Below, one piece after another: positions 7,058-15,729 of a DNA stretch of 41,008 nt (position 1 is its first letter; the number at the start of each line of letters is the position of its first letter). The notes under the pieces were generated by a model. That model saw only the letters and a program-made list of their open reading frames with translations, had not been told where the DNA came from and did no database searches. Source of the stretch: Bacteroidota bacterium (GTDB lineage: Bacteria > Bacteroidota > Bacteroidia > Palsa-965); contig PLXK01000251.1 in NCBI GenBank assembly GCA_003151415.1, forward strand, positions 1-41,008. The letters are read 5' to 3'. The position numbers and the translations under genes were made by a program.

Positions 7058-7524
7058 ATGAGCCGCCCCCTTACAGGTCTGAATTTATTCCTGTATCCGG
7101 GCTTTATATTGAATTTCAAAACGCGAAATCAACAAACAGATGCATATCTGATAAAAACCGACTCTTTGGGAAAGTTGCAATGGCAGAGAACATACGGTGG
7201 TACCGATTGGGATTTTGGGTATTCTCTGAAACAAACCGCCGACGAAGGTTTTCTGGTGGGAGGACAAACCTATAGCTACGGATCGGGAAATGGAGATGCG
7301 TGGCTGATCAGGACAAATAAAAATGGAGACACCCTTTGGACCCATACCTATGGAGGAAGCGGTTATGATGTGGCAAACGCTGTGTTGAATGAAGGCGACT
7401 CGCTTTACCTCATTGCCGGAGCCACCACGAGTTTCGGAAAAGGCTATACGAGTATGCTTTTCATCTATACGAGGTCTGGGATGTCCAAAAAATGGTCGCC
7501 AGCGGCAAACTGATTGCCCTTTGA
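7058..7524 (+). pseudogene. Remnant of a T9SS-secreted beta-propeller protein
   Basis: The frame from 7058 encodes propeller-type repeats common in Bacteroidota secreted proteins: DAYLIKTDSLGKLQWQRTYG and GDAWLIRTNKNGDTLWTHTYG, each followed by G(Y/D)..A.. and an E/D-G-(F/L) strand. The open frame stops at 7513 after an unrelated tail. In the next frame, from about 7457 to TGA 7522-7524, it reads LYEVWDVQKMVASGKLIAL, which resembles the last strands of a type IX sorting domain (LYFY..., ASGKLI). So the propeller and the sorting tail appear to be joined with most of the protein deleted and a frame change. The N terminus also lacks a signal peptide. It is almost certainly non-functional. Confidence 0.65.
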
Positions 7525-7643
7525 ACCTCTGACTTAAAATTCTTCCATTCAGCCGTAGACATTTCCTGCGATTTTAATTCTGGTTAAAACTGAAGTCTTT
7601 GCATAATTCATCCTGAAAAAAGCCGAGTTTCGTTATTCGTCAA

Positions 7644-7651
7644 TATCTTTG
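7644..7651 (+). promoter_or_regulatory. Bacteroidota -7 element TATCTTTG
   Basis: TATCTTTG is an exact TAnnTTTG match 43 nt before the ATG of the metallo-beta-lactamase-fold gene (7695). The -33 element is weak (GTTTCG around 7627-7632). Confidence 0.5.
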
Positions 7652-7694
7652 CCCCTGTAAACAATAAGAATATTTAAATAAGAAAGAACTTACA

Positions 7695-8555
7695 ATGAGA
7701 CTACTGAAACGAATACTCATATGGACAGGCGGCCTTTTGCTTGTTTTGCTTGCCACGGCTACCATCCTTTACCTTATATACGTCCGGCCTTTTATGCAGA
7801 ACATGAAAAAGGTGAGTATCATCCAATATGACAAAGAACTGACACTGGTCCTTGGAGGCGGAGGCAACAGCGGCATCCTGACCTCCGACAGCCTGGTCAT
7901 TGTCATCGACACAAAAATGGATGATGCGGCCAAACAACTCAATAAAATGGTCAGGGATCTGGCTGGCAAGAAACCCATTTTAGTGATCAACACACACGAT
8001 CACCCGGATCACAGCAAGGGCAATGTGCTTTACAAAGGATATCCAATCATTGCCGGCGGCAACTATACAAAAGAATCCTGGATCAAAGATGCGGGCGAAG
8101 AAAGCCTGCCCACTCAATGGCTGAAAGACCGGATGGACATCCACATGGGCGATGAAACCGTTACCCTTTTAAATCTTGGCAGAAACACCCACACTCCCAG
8201 CGACGTGGTTGTTTACCTGCACAAAAGAAAAATGCTCTTCTGCGGCGATGTGGTGCTCAATAAACAGGCCCCGGTGCTCATTGGTAAGGCAGATGCCGAT
8301 GGCTATATGGCGGCCTTTGATATGCTTCCCAAAGTGTTTGAGATTCAGAAAATAGTGCCCGGTCACGGAGCCGTTGGCGGTCCGGAGATCATTGGCGATT
8401 TCCGTCAATATTTTATTGACATGAAAACGGCAGCAGCAGACGATTCAAAAAAAGATGAACTTGTTGCCAAATACAAAGACTGGTGGCAGATTCCCCTGGC
8501 CATGTCTCCGGGTGCAACAATCAGTTACTACAAAAAAAAATCCGAAACCAGATAA
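7695..8555 (+). CDS. Membrane-anchored metallo-beta-lactamase-fold hydrolase
   Basis: A 286-residue protein with an N-terminal hydrophobic helix (residues about 8-29) that is probably a membrane anchor or uncleaved signal, placing the enzyme in the periplasm. The metal-binding signature HxHxDH is complete (H101, H103, D105, H106), with further ligands H166 (THTPSD), D185 (FCGDVV) and H224 (PGHGAVGG). This is the arrangement of two-zinc hydrolases of this superfamily. The substrate cannot be told: beta-lactams, lactones, and thioesters are all possible within the superfamily. It stands alone, with a TATCTTTG element upstream and a hairpin-plus-T terminator downstream. Confidence 0.9.
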   Translation: MRLLKRILIWTGGLLLVLLATATILYLIYVRPFMQNMKKVSIIQYDKELTLVLGGGGNSGILTSDSLVIVIDTKMDDAAKQLNKMVRDLAGKKPILVINTHDHPDHSKGNVLYKGYPIIAGGNYTKESWIKDAGEESLPTQWLKDRMDIHMGDETVTLLNLGRNTHTPSDVVVYLHKRKMLFCGDVVLNKQAPVLIGKADADGYMAAFDMLPKVFEIQKIVPGHGAVGGPEIIGDFRQYFIDMKTAAADDSKKDELVAKYKDWWQIPLAMSPGATISYYKKKSETR

Positions 8556-8570
8556 ACCGAATTTGATTTT

Positions 8571-8615
8571 CCAAAAGTCCCTGCCCTGATGATTTCAGAG
8601 CCGGGGCTTTGTTTT
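8571..8615 (+). terminator. Intrinsic terminator after the hydrolase gene
   Basis: CAAAAGTCCCTG pairs, with two G-T wobbles, with CCGGGGCTTTG, and is followed by TTTTT. It lies 16 nt after the stop codon. Confidence 0.55.
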
Positions 8616-8769
8616 TCATTTAGCCTGCGACATTTTTTTTCGTAAATTGCTGAATTCCCGGTAAAATGTATGAATGCCTGAAGGTTTGAGTGGATTGAAG
8701 CATTTTACCCCCTAATCTTCAGACTTCACTATGTCCTTTTCATCTCCGATTATCAACCTGCCAGGCGGG

Positions 8770-11700
8770 ATGAATGCGTTTTTCAAACGAAGCCTTTTTC
8801 TGCTTTATTTGGTGTGCTCCGCCAGTACCCTTTTTGCTTCCGAATCGGATATCCTGGAATCGCTTCTTGTTACCAAAACCGAGAAAGGCCGGATCCCGCT
8901 TCTGAGAGAGCTGATTCCGCTCACCATTCAAACCAATACCATCCGCGCAAGGGGTCTTGCCCTGGACCTGCTTCAATTCTCCAAGAAATACAAAGATCAG
9001 CAAGGAGAAGCCGACGCCTGGAATTTTCTGTCGGAAACAAACATGCTCACCGTCATGGACTTTATCAAGGCCACAGAGTACGCCGAAAACGCTTTGAAAA
9101 TCAGTGAACAGATCAATTACACCCGGGGAATAGGGAACAGTTACGCCAATATTGGCGATGTGCTTCGCAAGCAAAAAAACTATTCCAAAGCGATGGACTA
9201 TTTCCGCAAAAGCCTGCTCTTTAATCACAACGCGAATGACCTGGCCAGATTCGACAATCAGGCTGCAAAAATCTTCACCCTCAAGCTCATGTATGATTCG
9301 GCTTACTGTTATTACTCCCGATCACTTGACCTTTACAAAAAACTGCAGGACAAGTATGCAATTGCCAAATTGATGAACAATATGGCCGATCTGTTTATCA
9401 GGGAAAATAAAAATGAACAGGCCGATTCGCTTCTGAAAGGCTGTATTGAGCTGGCTCATAAATCGGCACCAAGGATGGAAGCCCTTGCCTACTCTACGCT
9501 TTCTGAACTGGCCATCAAAACAGGAAACTATGAAAAAGGCCTGGTCTATATTGACCGGAGCAATGAGGTGGCCGCCCGCTTGAAAATCAATGACTACCTG
9601 CTTGAAAACTACAAGGTCAAATCAGAAGTGCTGACACTTTTAAAAAAGTACAAGGAAGCACTTGAATACCTGACCAAATATGACAACTTAAAGGATACGC
9701 TATTCAATTCAAAAAACACGCTTCGAATCAACGATTTCGAAACCGGTGTCGCCCTTGACAAAAAACAAAAGGAAGTTGATTTGGCAGAAAGCCAGTTGCA
9801 GAACCAGGCCAGGCTGCACATGTTCCTTCTTGCCGGAGCTGTATTCGTTGCAATGGTGATTCTGGTGTTGATCAGGCTTATCCGTAAAGGACACAAAAAA
9901 ACACTTGAAATAGAACGTCTGGACGAGGAAATTGAGCAGACCACAAAAAACATTACGCTCTTGAGCGACATTGGCAAGGAAATCACATCCACACTGGATC
10001 TGGAAAAGATTTTTTCCATTGTTTACAACAGAGTCAATAAACTGATGGATGCGAGGACATTCGGAATCGGCCTTTACTCCGCTGAAAATCACAGCATCGA
10101 ATACCGCATGGCCATTCAGGACGGAGTCGCTTACAAACCTTACTTCAGAGACACCCTGGATAAAAACCAGCTCCCCGTTTGGTGCATCGACAACAAAAAG
10201 CCCGTTTTTATCAATGACTTTGACAAGGAATATACAAATTACATAACGGCTGTTTCGCACATCGATCTGGAGACCGACGGGATTCAAGAAAAAAAGACAC
10301 AGTCCTATATTTACATCCCCTTGTTTGTCAAAAAGGAAGTGAAAGGAATCTTAACGGTCCAGAGCTACGATAAAAATGCGTATTCCGACAATGATTTACG
10401 AATCATAACGGCCATTGCCTCGTACTCATCGATAGCCATTCAAAATTCGAATATTTTCAACCATGTCGAAGAAATGGTTGCACACCGGACCTACCAGCTA
10501 AACCTTCAAAAAGAAGAAGTGGACAGGGCGTTTCAGAACATCAAGCTTTTGAGTAAAATCGGCCAGGAAATTTCATCGACATTGAATCTGGAACAAATAC
10601 TGGAGACCACCTATCAAAGGGTGAACTCCCTGATGGATGCCAATGTGTTCATCATCGGCATTTACAATGAAAAGGAACATACCGCAGAAGGTATTTTTGG
10701 GATTGAGAAATCAGAACGTTTGCCTCATTTTTCAACACCCATCAATACAAAAAACAGCTTTGCCTCCTGGTGCATCGTGAACAAAAAAGAAATTTTCATC
10801 AACGACTGGGAAAAAGAAAGCCTGGCTTACCTGGAAGAAGTGCCCGTTATACCCGTTGGTGAACGATCGGAATCCATCATCTACATACCCCTGATTGTTG
10901 ATGAAAAAACAATCGGATACATTACGGCACAGAGTTTCAGGAAGAATGCCTATACCGAAAGGGATCAAAGTATTCTGCGCACCATCAGCTCTTATGCATC
11001 GGTATCGCTTTACAATTCAAAATTGTATGCAGGTCTTGAAGACAAAGTGGTTGAAAGAACCCTTGAAATTCACAAGCAAAAAGAAGAAATTGAAAGTGCC
11101 TTCAACAACATCAAGCTTCTTGCGGAGATTGGCCAGCAGATTACGTCAACACTGGATCTCGAGAAAGTGTTAAAAATCGTGTACGACAATGTCAACCGGA
11201 TGATGGATGCCACCAGTTTCCTGATTGGGTATTACGATGCCGAAAAAAATCTACTTGAAATGAAGCTGGGTATGGAAAAAGGAGAACGGATTCCTTATGC
11301 CAGTTTTGACATGACCGACAAAAACCGGCTCGCTGTTAAATGCATCGAAAGCGGACAGGAACTTTTCACGAACAACTGGACCGAGGACTACCACACCTAT
11401 TTCCCCGGAACACAAAGAGCCAAGCCATTGTCCGGAAGTGCCGTTGAATCCATCATCTACATTCCGCTTTTTGTAGATGATAAAATAGTGGGACTTATCA
11501 CCGTACAGAGTTACAAAACAAACGCTTACACCCAGCTTCATCTGGAAATACTCCGGTCCTTCGCTTCATACACGGCTGTTGCGCTGAACAATGCAGAAGC
11601 TTACAAATCACTCAATCAGCTCAACATCGCGCTTGGCGAAAAAAAGGAGGAGCTGGAAGAAAAGAAAAAGGAAATTGAAGAGTCCAACAGAAATCTGACT

Positions 11701-12210
11701 CTGCTCACTGAAATGGGAAAAGAAATCATATCCACCCTTTCAATCGAACAGATACTTGAAAAGGTATACGGCAATGTAAACTATCTGATGGACGCCAGTG
11801 CCTTCGGGATAGGCATATACAATGAAACCGAAAACGTCCTTGATTTTCCAGGATTTATCGAAAAAAGCGAGACGCTGGAATTCCATAACGTCTCCATCAA
11901 GGAAAAAGACTGTCTGCCCGTCATCTGTTTTGCAAACAACCGGGAAATCGTTATCAATGACATCGAAGAGGAATTGCCCAAAATCCTGAAAACCGATAAA
12001 AAACCCATCGCAGGAGAAGTGACCCTGTCGGTCATTTATCTTCCATTGATACACAAGGGAAAAACGGTCGGCGTTTTAACCGTTCAAAGTTTCAATAAGA
12101 ACGCCTATACCAGCTATCATGTGGAATTGCTGAGGAATCTGGCGGTGTATGCAGCCATTGCCATCGAAAATGCCAATCTCTACAAAAAACATGGCGCAAA
12201 TGGCAAGTGA
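8770..12210 (+). CDS. TPR sensor with one membrane helix and four tandem GAF domains, no output domain
   Basis: A very large sensor (1146 residues from this start). An N-terminal signal peptide (MNAFFKRSLFLLYLVCSAST) explains the choice of 8770 over an ATG 13 codons upstream. Next come tetratricopeptide repeats over roughly 300 residues, probably periplasmic, a membrane helix near residue 355-375 (FLLAGAVFVAMVILVLI), and four coiled-coil-plus-GAF units of about 190-195 residues starting near 9950, 10540, 11107 and 11692. Each begins NI(K/T)LL..(I/M)G(K/Q)(E/Q)I.STL. and holds IYIPL and (L/I)TVQS or (I)TAQS strands. Relatives usually end in a histidine kinase, SpoIIE or GGDEF domain; here the protein stops after GAF4 (NANLYKKHGANGK). 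A separate partner must carry the signal onward, or the output is lost. Confidence 0.88.
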   Translation: MNAFFKRSLFLLYLVCSASTLFASESDILESLLVTKTEKGRIPLLRELIPLTIQTNTIRARGLALDLLQFSKKYKDQQGEADAWNFLSETNMLTVMDFIKATEYAENALKISEQINYTRGIGNSYANIGDVLRKQKNYSKAMDYFRKSLLFNHNANDLARFDNQAAKIFTLKLMYDSAYCYYSRSLDLYKKLQDKYAIAKLMNNMADLFIRENKNEQADSLLKGCIELAHKSAPRMEALAYSTLSELAIKTGNYEKGLVYIDRSNEVAARLKINDYLLENYKVKSEVLTLLKKYKEALEYLTKYDNLKDTLFNSKNTLRINDFETGVALDKKQKEVDLAESQLQNQARLHMFLLAGAVFVAMVILVLIRLIRKGHKKTLEIERLDEEIEQTTKNITLLSDIGKEITSTLDLEKIFSIVYNRVNKLMDARTFGIGLYSAENHSIEYRMAIQDGVAYKPYFRDTLDKNQLPVWCIDNKKPVFINDFDKEYTNYITAVSHIDLETDGIQEKKTQSYIYIPLFVKKEVKGILTVQSYDKNAYSDNDLRIITAIASYSSIAIQNSNIFNHVEEMVAHRTYQLNLQKEEVDRAFQNIKLLSKIGQEISSTLNLEQILETTYQRVNSLMDANVFIIGIYNEKEHTAEGIFGIEKSERLPHFSTPINTKNSFASWCIVNKKEIFINDWEKESLAYLEEVPVIPVGERSESIIYIPLIVDEKTIGYITAQSFRKNAYTERDQSILRTISSYASVSLYNSKLYAGLEDKVVERTLEIHKQKEEIESAFNNIKLLAEIGQQITSTLDLEKVLKIVYDNVNRMMDATSFLIGYYDAEKNLLEMKLGMEKGERIPYASFDMTDKNRLAVKCIESGQELFTNNWTEDYHTYFPGTQRAKPLSGSAVESIIYIPLFVDDKIVGLITVQSYKTNAYTQLHLEILRSFASYTAVALNNAEAYKSLNQLNIALGEKKEELEEKKKEIEESNRNLTLLTEMGKEIISTLSIEQILEKVYGNVNYLMDASAFGIGIYNETENVLDFPGFIEKSETLEFHNVSIKEKDCLPVICFANNREIVINDIEEELPKILKTDKKPIAGEVTLSVIYLPLIHKGKTVGVLTVQSFNKNAYTSYHVELLRNLAVYAAIAIENANLYKKHGANGK

Positions 12211-12252
12211 ACCGGGGTTAACGCCGGAGTCCGGAATCATGAGGAAAACACG

Positions 12253-12777
12253 CTATCTTGAAATCCTGACACTTTGAAGAATATCCATCATCCATTGTGT
12301 CGCTTTCTTCTCGTTATAGACAATGGGATCACCCTTGTCATCGGTACAGACATTGCAGAATGAATTGGTGAATTTGAGCAAATACGTCCGGTGTGCTTTT
12401 TCGATCATAAAAATGCTCGATGAGTATAAATGCCCCGCAGCGCCTTCATCGCAGGTGTATAGTTTGAATATCAGTCCTTTTTTCGTTTTATACTCCTTCT
12501 TGTATGTGTAGCAGTTATCCGGACCCAGAATCAGAGGGCCGGTGTCAGACTTTTCGTTCTGCCCCGAAAATTTCTGTTTTTTCTGATACACTTCGATGAC
12601 AAACACATCGGCCTGCGCTTCGATATCTTCATTGGCCGACAAAACTACAGGAGTCAGTGAATCCGGATAGAAAAGCCGGAAGTGGCTGGCTTTATCCTGA
12701 AATTCCTTTTGCGTCTGGGCGCTTGCAAGAAACGTGGAAAGGCAGAGCAGGATAAGAAGAGTGCTTTTTATTTTCAT
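12253..12777 (-). CDS. Secreted hypothetical protein
   Basis: A 174-residue protein with a clear signal peptide (LLILLCLSTFLASAQ, cut after about residue 20). The mature part opens with DKASHFRLFYPDSLTPV, a start seen in exported proteins that fold like PsbP/Mog1-type domains, and has cysteines near the middle and end that could pair (CYTYKK, CDEG, CNVC). No catalytic motif is visible. It is convergent with the GAF sensor gene (42 nt between stops) and lies 48 nt downstream of the acetyltransferase gene on the same strand, so the two may be cotranscribed. The function is unknown. Confidence 0.75.
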   Translation of the reverse strand: MKIKSTLLILLCLSTFLASAQTQKEFQDKASHFRLFYPDSLTPVVLSANEDIEAQADVFVIEVYQKKQKFSGQNEKSDTGPLILGPDNCYTYKKEYKTKKGLIFKLYTCDEGAAGHLYSSSIFMIEKAHRTYLLKFTNSFCNVCTDDKGDPIVYNEKKATQWMMDILQSVRISR

Positions 12778-12825
12778 TGCATTTTGATTGATCTGTTATA
12801 TTTCCGATTCTGGCTCTTATCGTTT

Positions 12826-13305
12826 TTAGTCTTTTCGTTTCAGCAGTGGCAAACCGGTTATTTTTGCAATGGCATCGGCTCCTGCATTCCCTTCGGCAGT
12901 GAAAGGCCATACAAAAAGAGATTTTATGGGATGTTTTTTCCGGATACTCTCAATGGCATCCAATGTCAGTTTCTTGGCGATGCCTTTTCTGCGGTATTCT
13001 TCCAGAACCATGGCAGAACAAAGATAAATAGCTTCATAGGTGGAATCCGGTTTTGTGAGATCCAGCAATTCGTTCTCGGTAATTTTCTTGTTGATGAACC
13101 TGTTCATCAGATCCAGGGATGTGGGAATAAGCAAAATCCAGGCAACGGGGCCTTTTCCATCGTCGTATTCAGAAAGCGTAGCCGGATGCAGACGTTGCAG
13201 GCGCTTCATGATCTTTTCATTCACATCCAGTTGCGTGGAATCGTTTTTCGAATCAAAAATATCGCTTGCCAGATGCAGCATCCGTTCAAAATTTGTCAGA
13301 CTCAT
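12826..13305 (-). CDS. GNAT family N-acetyltransferase
   Basis: A 159-residue protein with the acetyl-CoA binding motif of GNAT enzymes, RRKGIAKKL at residues 105-113, following a beta strand (AIYLCSAMVLEEY). The family moves an acetyl group from acetyl-CoA to an amine on a small molecule or protein; the acceptor here is unknown. The N-terminal 50 residues are helical and not typical of a particular subfamily. A TAACTTTG element on the same strand lies about 14 nt before the ATG, so the message has a very short leader. Confidence 0.8.
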   Translation of the reverse strand: MSLTNFERMLHLASDIFDSKNDSTQLDVNEKIMKRLQRLHPATLSEYDDGKGPVAWILLIPTSLDLMNRFINKKITENELLDLTKPDSTYEAIYLCSAMVLEEYRRKGIAKKLTLDAIESIRKKHPIKSLFVWPFTAEGNAGADAIAKITGLPLLKRKD

Positions 13306-13318
13306 GCGCTGTTGATTT

Positions 13319-13326
13319 CAAAGTTA
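13319..13326 (-). promoter_or_regulatory. Bacteroidota -7 element TAACTTTG
   Basis: Read leftward, TAACTTTG is an exact TAnnTTTG match just upstream of the GNAT start at 13305. The implied leader is only about 5-10 nt. Confidence 0.45.
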
Positions 13327-13545
13327 TCAGGCCTGCAAATTGCTGCAGGTATACTGGCTTATTGCGGTAAAGATAGCGCTGTATAACCGACAAATGACAG
13401 GAAACAAAAACAAAACCCCTCCGTTTGTCTTTCGGCAGGGTTGATCTATCACCGTATCCTTTTCAATATGAAAGGCCGTCTTAAAACAGGTTGCCGGGGA
13501 TTGCAAAGGGTTTCAAAACGGCCGGATTTCATCAGGCGGAAGCTG

Positions 13546-13920
13546 TTACACTTTTTCGCCGTTGTCTCTTTTTTCCATGAATTTTTCGATAATACCGGGC
13601 ATCTTTTCAAATGCCGCAGACAATCCTTTCGAGGAGCGTGTGGGAATGAATTGTATTTCTTCTTTTCGGGTGACCAGGAAGCCAACGGGCCCCATACCCA
13701 ATCCGGCCCCTCCTCCGGCTCCGGTGCCTTCTCCGGCATCTCGGCTTTTGCTTGTTCCCTTACCTTCTCCTCCCCCTCCGCCAAAGCCAAGTCCCAGAGA
13801 CATGACAGGTACGCATGTAAATTCTCCCAGTTTAAATTCCTGGCCGATGATGGTTTCTGTTTTCGCTTCGGATCTCAAAAATTCGGTCATTTTGTCGAGC
13901 ATTTCAGTTAGGTTGTTCAT
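13546..13920 (-). CDS. GerW/YtfJ family protein
   Basis: A 124-residue protein of the family that includes Bacillus YtfJ (GerW) and many non-sporulating relatives. Visible features are an N-terminal helix (MNNLTEMLDKMTEFL), a short GQEFKLGEFTCVPVMSLGLGF strand pair, a very glycine-rich loop (GGGGGEGKG and GAGGGAGLGMG), and the conserved PVGFLVTRKEEIQFIP segment. The molecular role is unknown outside spore formers. It lies 21 nt downstream of a DUF2953-like membrane gene on the same strand, a pairing also known in Bacillus, so the two are probably an operon. A weak hairpin with a T-run lies downstream at about 13402-13443. Confidence 0.88.
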   Translation of the reverse strand: MNNLTEMLDKMTEFLRSEAKTETIIGQEFKLGEFTCVPVMSLGLGFGGGGGEGKGTSKSRDAGEGTGAGGGAGLGMGPVGFLVTRKEEIQFIPTRSSKGLSAAFEKMPGIIEKFMEKRDNGEKV

Positions 13921-13941
13921 GATTTTTTGTTTTTAGTTTAA

Positions 13942-14454
13942 TTATGCGATCAGGTATGCCCGGATCATCCGGAAACAACTGTTTTCGATTTCGAGGATCA
14001 CTTCATTTCTGTCCGGAAAATTGATTTCCATGTTTTTCCGGCTCAAACGGCTCAACCAGAAAAACAGCGGATACAGCAAGCCGTTCCAGGCCATATCATC
14101 GAAACAAATGGAAATATCCAATTTGTTTATTTTGAAGCTTTGAAGGACGGCAAGCCCTTTGTGAAGCGGGATTGATCTTTTTGTTCGTTTTGAAGCGCCT
14201 TTGTTCTTCATTTGTTTTGCCGGCCGCTTCCCTGATGCTGATTTTGAAAGAACATCAAATTGCCTGTGCCACCAGGCCATTTTCAAATCAAGTACCAAAG
14301 AACTTTCGGAAATCCGGATATCGGCACGGATCAATTTCTGAAACCGCAAGCGGAACAATCCAGTAGCGCTGTTTATTTCCAGATAAAACGGCGCCATCAA
14401 AAGATACAACAGAGTCAGAACCAACAACCCGGCCAGTGCATATAAAACAAGCAT
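13942..14454 (-). CDS. DUF2953-like membrane-anchored protein
   Basis: A 170-residue protein with one N-terminal membrane helix (residues 2-23), then a strand-rich part (FYLEINSATGLFRLRFQKLI, SSLVLDLKMAWWHRQF), a basic linker (GKRPAKQMKNKGASKRTKR) and a C-terminal region (FKINKLDISICFDDMAWNG). This outline and its place just before a GerW/YtfJ-like gene fit DUF2953 proteins, which are neighbours of ytfJ in Firmicutes. The assignment is from layout and pattern, not from a decisive motif. It probably assists or anchors the GerW-like partner. Confidence 0.55.
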   Translation of the reverse strand: MLVLYALAGLLVLTLLYLLMAPFYLEINSATGLFRLRFQKLIRADIRISESSLVLDLKMAWWHRQFDVLSKSASGKRPAKQMKNKGASKRTKRSIPLHKGLAVLQSFKINKLDISICFDDMAWNGLLYPLFFWLSRLSRKNMEINFPDRNEVILEIENSCFRMIRAYLIA

Positions 14455-14678
14455 ATTTGATTTCTGTTAACCGTTATCCCGTCCTTTATTTACCCAGCAA
14501 ATATCCTTCAAAGAGGCCATCCAAACCATGACAAGCATCACCGCCATCATTGATCTGCATCAAGCAAAAAAGACTTCATCAGTTTGCTGTCACCCCAATG
14601 AGCCTTGATTTTGAGAGTTTCACCGATCCGAATCTGGCGGTGACCGAAATCAAAGAGGTGACCTTCTCTTCTTGGGGT

Positions 14679-14686
14679 ACATTTAT
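14679..14686 (+). promoter_or_regulatory. Candidate -7 element TACATTTA
   Basis: One mismatch from TAnnTTTG, 31 nt before the ATG at 14718. It supports that start over the ATG at 14550, which lies upstream of this element. Confidence 0.3.
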
Positions 14687-14717
14687 TCTGAAAATCGTTT
14701 CAAAGCAAGCCCCGATT

Positions 14718-15074
14718 ATGAAAAGCCCATTGATTTTTTCTTTTCTTCTTTTGTTTGGATGCCCCCTCTTTTCTCAATCGGAGGTTCCCGTGGTTCCCAA
14801 TAAATCGGAAGAATCGCTGAAGAAGCCGGAACCTTCGGTAACGCCTCAAAAAGCAGAAGCTCTTTATTTTTGTCCGAAATGCGGCTATTCCAGCACCAAG
14901 CCAGGTATTTGCCCGATTGACAAAAGCACACTGGTAAAAGAAGGAGGTTACATCTGTCCGGACTGCAAAAAACCAGGCGATAAACCCGGTGATTGCCCCA
15001 AATGCGGGAAACCATTGAAAAAGAAAAGCCCTTCGGATGACGGCAAATCCATTCCGCTTAAGAACAGCAATTAA
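14718..15074 (+). CDS. Secreted double zinc-ribbon protein (heavy-metal-binding-domain-like)
   Basis: From the ATG at 14718 the product is 118 residues: a signal peptide (SPLIFSFLLLFGCPLFSQ), a Pro/Glu/Lys linker, and two Cys-rich units. Unit 1 is YFCPKCGYSSTKPGICPID (Cys52, 55, 65; Asp68 in place of a fourth Cys). Unit 2 is YICPDC...PGDCPKC (Cys80, 83, 93, 96). The pattern Y-x-CP-x..PG-x-CP-x..-L is that of heavy-metal-binding domains found in metal efflux systems and secreted Bacteroidota proteins. The frame is open up to 14550, but that part lacks a signal peptide. It may bind zinc or copper in the periplasm. It is followed after 11 nt by the next small gene. Confidence 0.75.
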   Translation: MKSPLIFSFLLLFGCPLFSQSEVPVVPNKSEESLKKPEPSVTPQKAEALYFCPKCGYSSTKPGICPIDKSTLVKEGGYICPDCKKPGDKPGDCPKCGKPLKKKSPSDDGKSIPLKNSN

Positions 15075-15085
15075 TCCATACGACC

Positions 15086-15313
15086 ATGATACATACAGAA
15101 AACCAGGAACAGCACAGGATCATGAAAGAAATCGTGAATCTGACCATGGAGTTGAAAAGCAGACATGCAGGCCTCTACTCGCATCTGGACGAAACGCCGA
15201 TGTTTGGATCTTCGGATCCGGCCGATGAATTGAAAATGATGCAGGACTATCGAAACACCCTGGCTATTCAGCTCAGAGAAGCCGATTCCAACAAAATAAA
15301 AAAAGCCAAATGA
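15086..15313 (+). CDS. Small hypothetical protein
   Basis: A 75-residue hydrophilic protein, rich in Glu, Lys, Met and His (EQHRIMKEIVNLTMELKSRH), probably alpha-helical, with no signal peptide or recognised domain. It lies 11 nt after the zinc-ribbon gene and its last four bases (ATGA) overlap the start of the next gene, so it sits in a translationally coupled small operon. The function is unknown. Confidence 0.65.
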   Translation: MIHTENQEQHRIMKEIVNLTMELKSRHAGLYSHLDETPMFGSSDPADELKMMQDYRNTLAIQLREADSNKIKKAK

Positions 15314-15654
15314 AATCATCAGAAATGTATTCAGAGCAAACCGGAAACAATCAGGGAAATCCGGATGTCAAACCGCAGGCTGTTCCTCCGGATTGTCCTG
15401 CAGCCCGTCCTGAGTCCCAGCCCGAACACGAACACCCGAATCCGTTGAAACAGGCTCCGGAGATTTCGCCCCAGCCCAATCATCCCTTGAATCCCCCATC
15501 CAAACAAAACGATCCCGGTGGCAATGAACATGCATTCAGAGATGTAATCCGCATGTATCCGGCAGCGGGTACGCAAATCAAACACCGGCTGATGAACCTG
15601 AAAGCCGGATATAAAATTTCGGATTTGCTTCGTCTCTATGGTTTCGTTGCCTGA
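15310..15654 (+). CDS. Small proline-rich hypothetical protein
   Basis: A 114-residue protein. Residues 15-75 are dominated by Pro, Gln, Asn, Glu and His and are likely disordered (PDCPAARPESQPEHEHPNP). The C-terminal 40 residues look folded (FRDVIRMYPAAGTQIKHRL, then LKAGYKISDLLRLYGFVA). The ATG overlaps the preceding stop by 4 nt. There is no signal peptide. A disordered arm with a small C-terminal module suggests a binding or tethering role, but no family is recognised. Confidence 0.6.
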   Translation: MKSSEMYSEQTGNNQGNPDVKPQAVPPDCPAARPESQPEHEHPNPLKQAPEISPQPNHPLNPPSKQNDPGGNEHAFRDVIRMYPAAGTQIKHRLMNLKAGYKISDLLRLYGFVA

Positions 15655-15729
15655 TTGGAGAATCTCGGCTTTCAGCCGGAGGAATGCCGCGGCCACCGAA
15701 AACCAAACAGGTCTGCTTAGAAAATGATT

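Noticed and set aside
12682-13386. 234-codon open frame on the plus strand
   Set aside because: It runs antisense across the secreted unknown and the GNAT gene, whose own products have a signal peptide and an acetyl-CoA motif; the plus-strand product has no domain.
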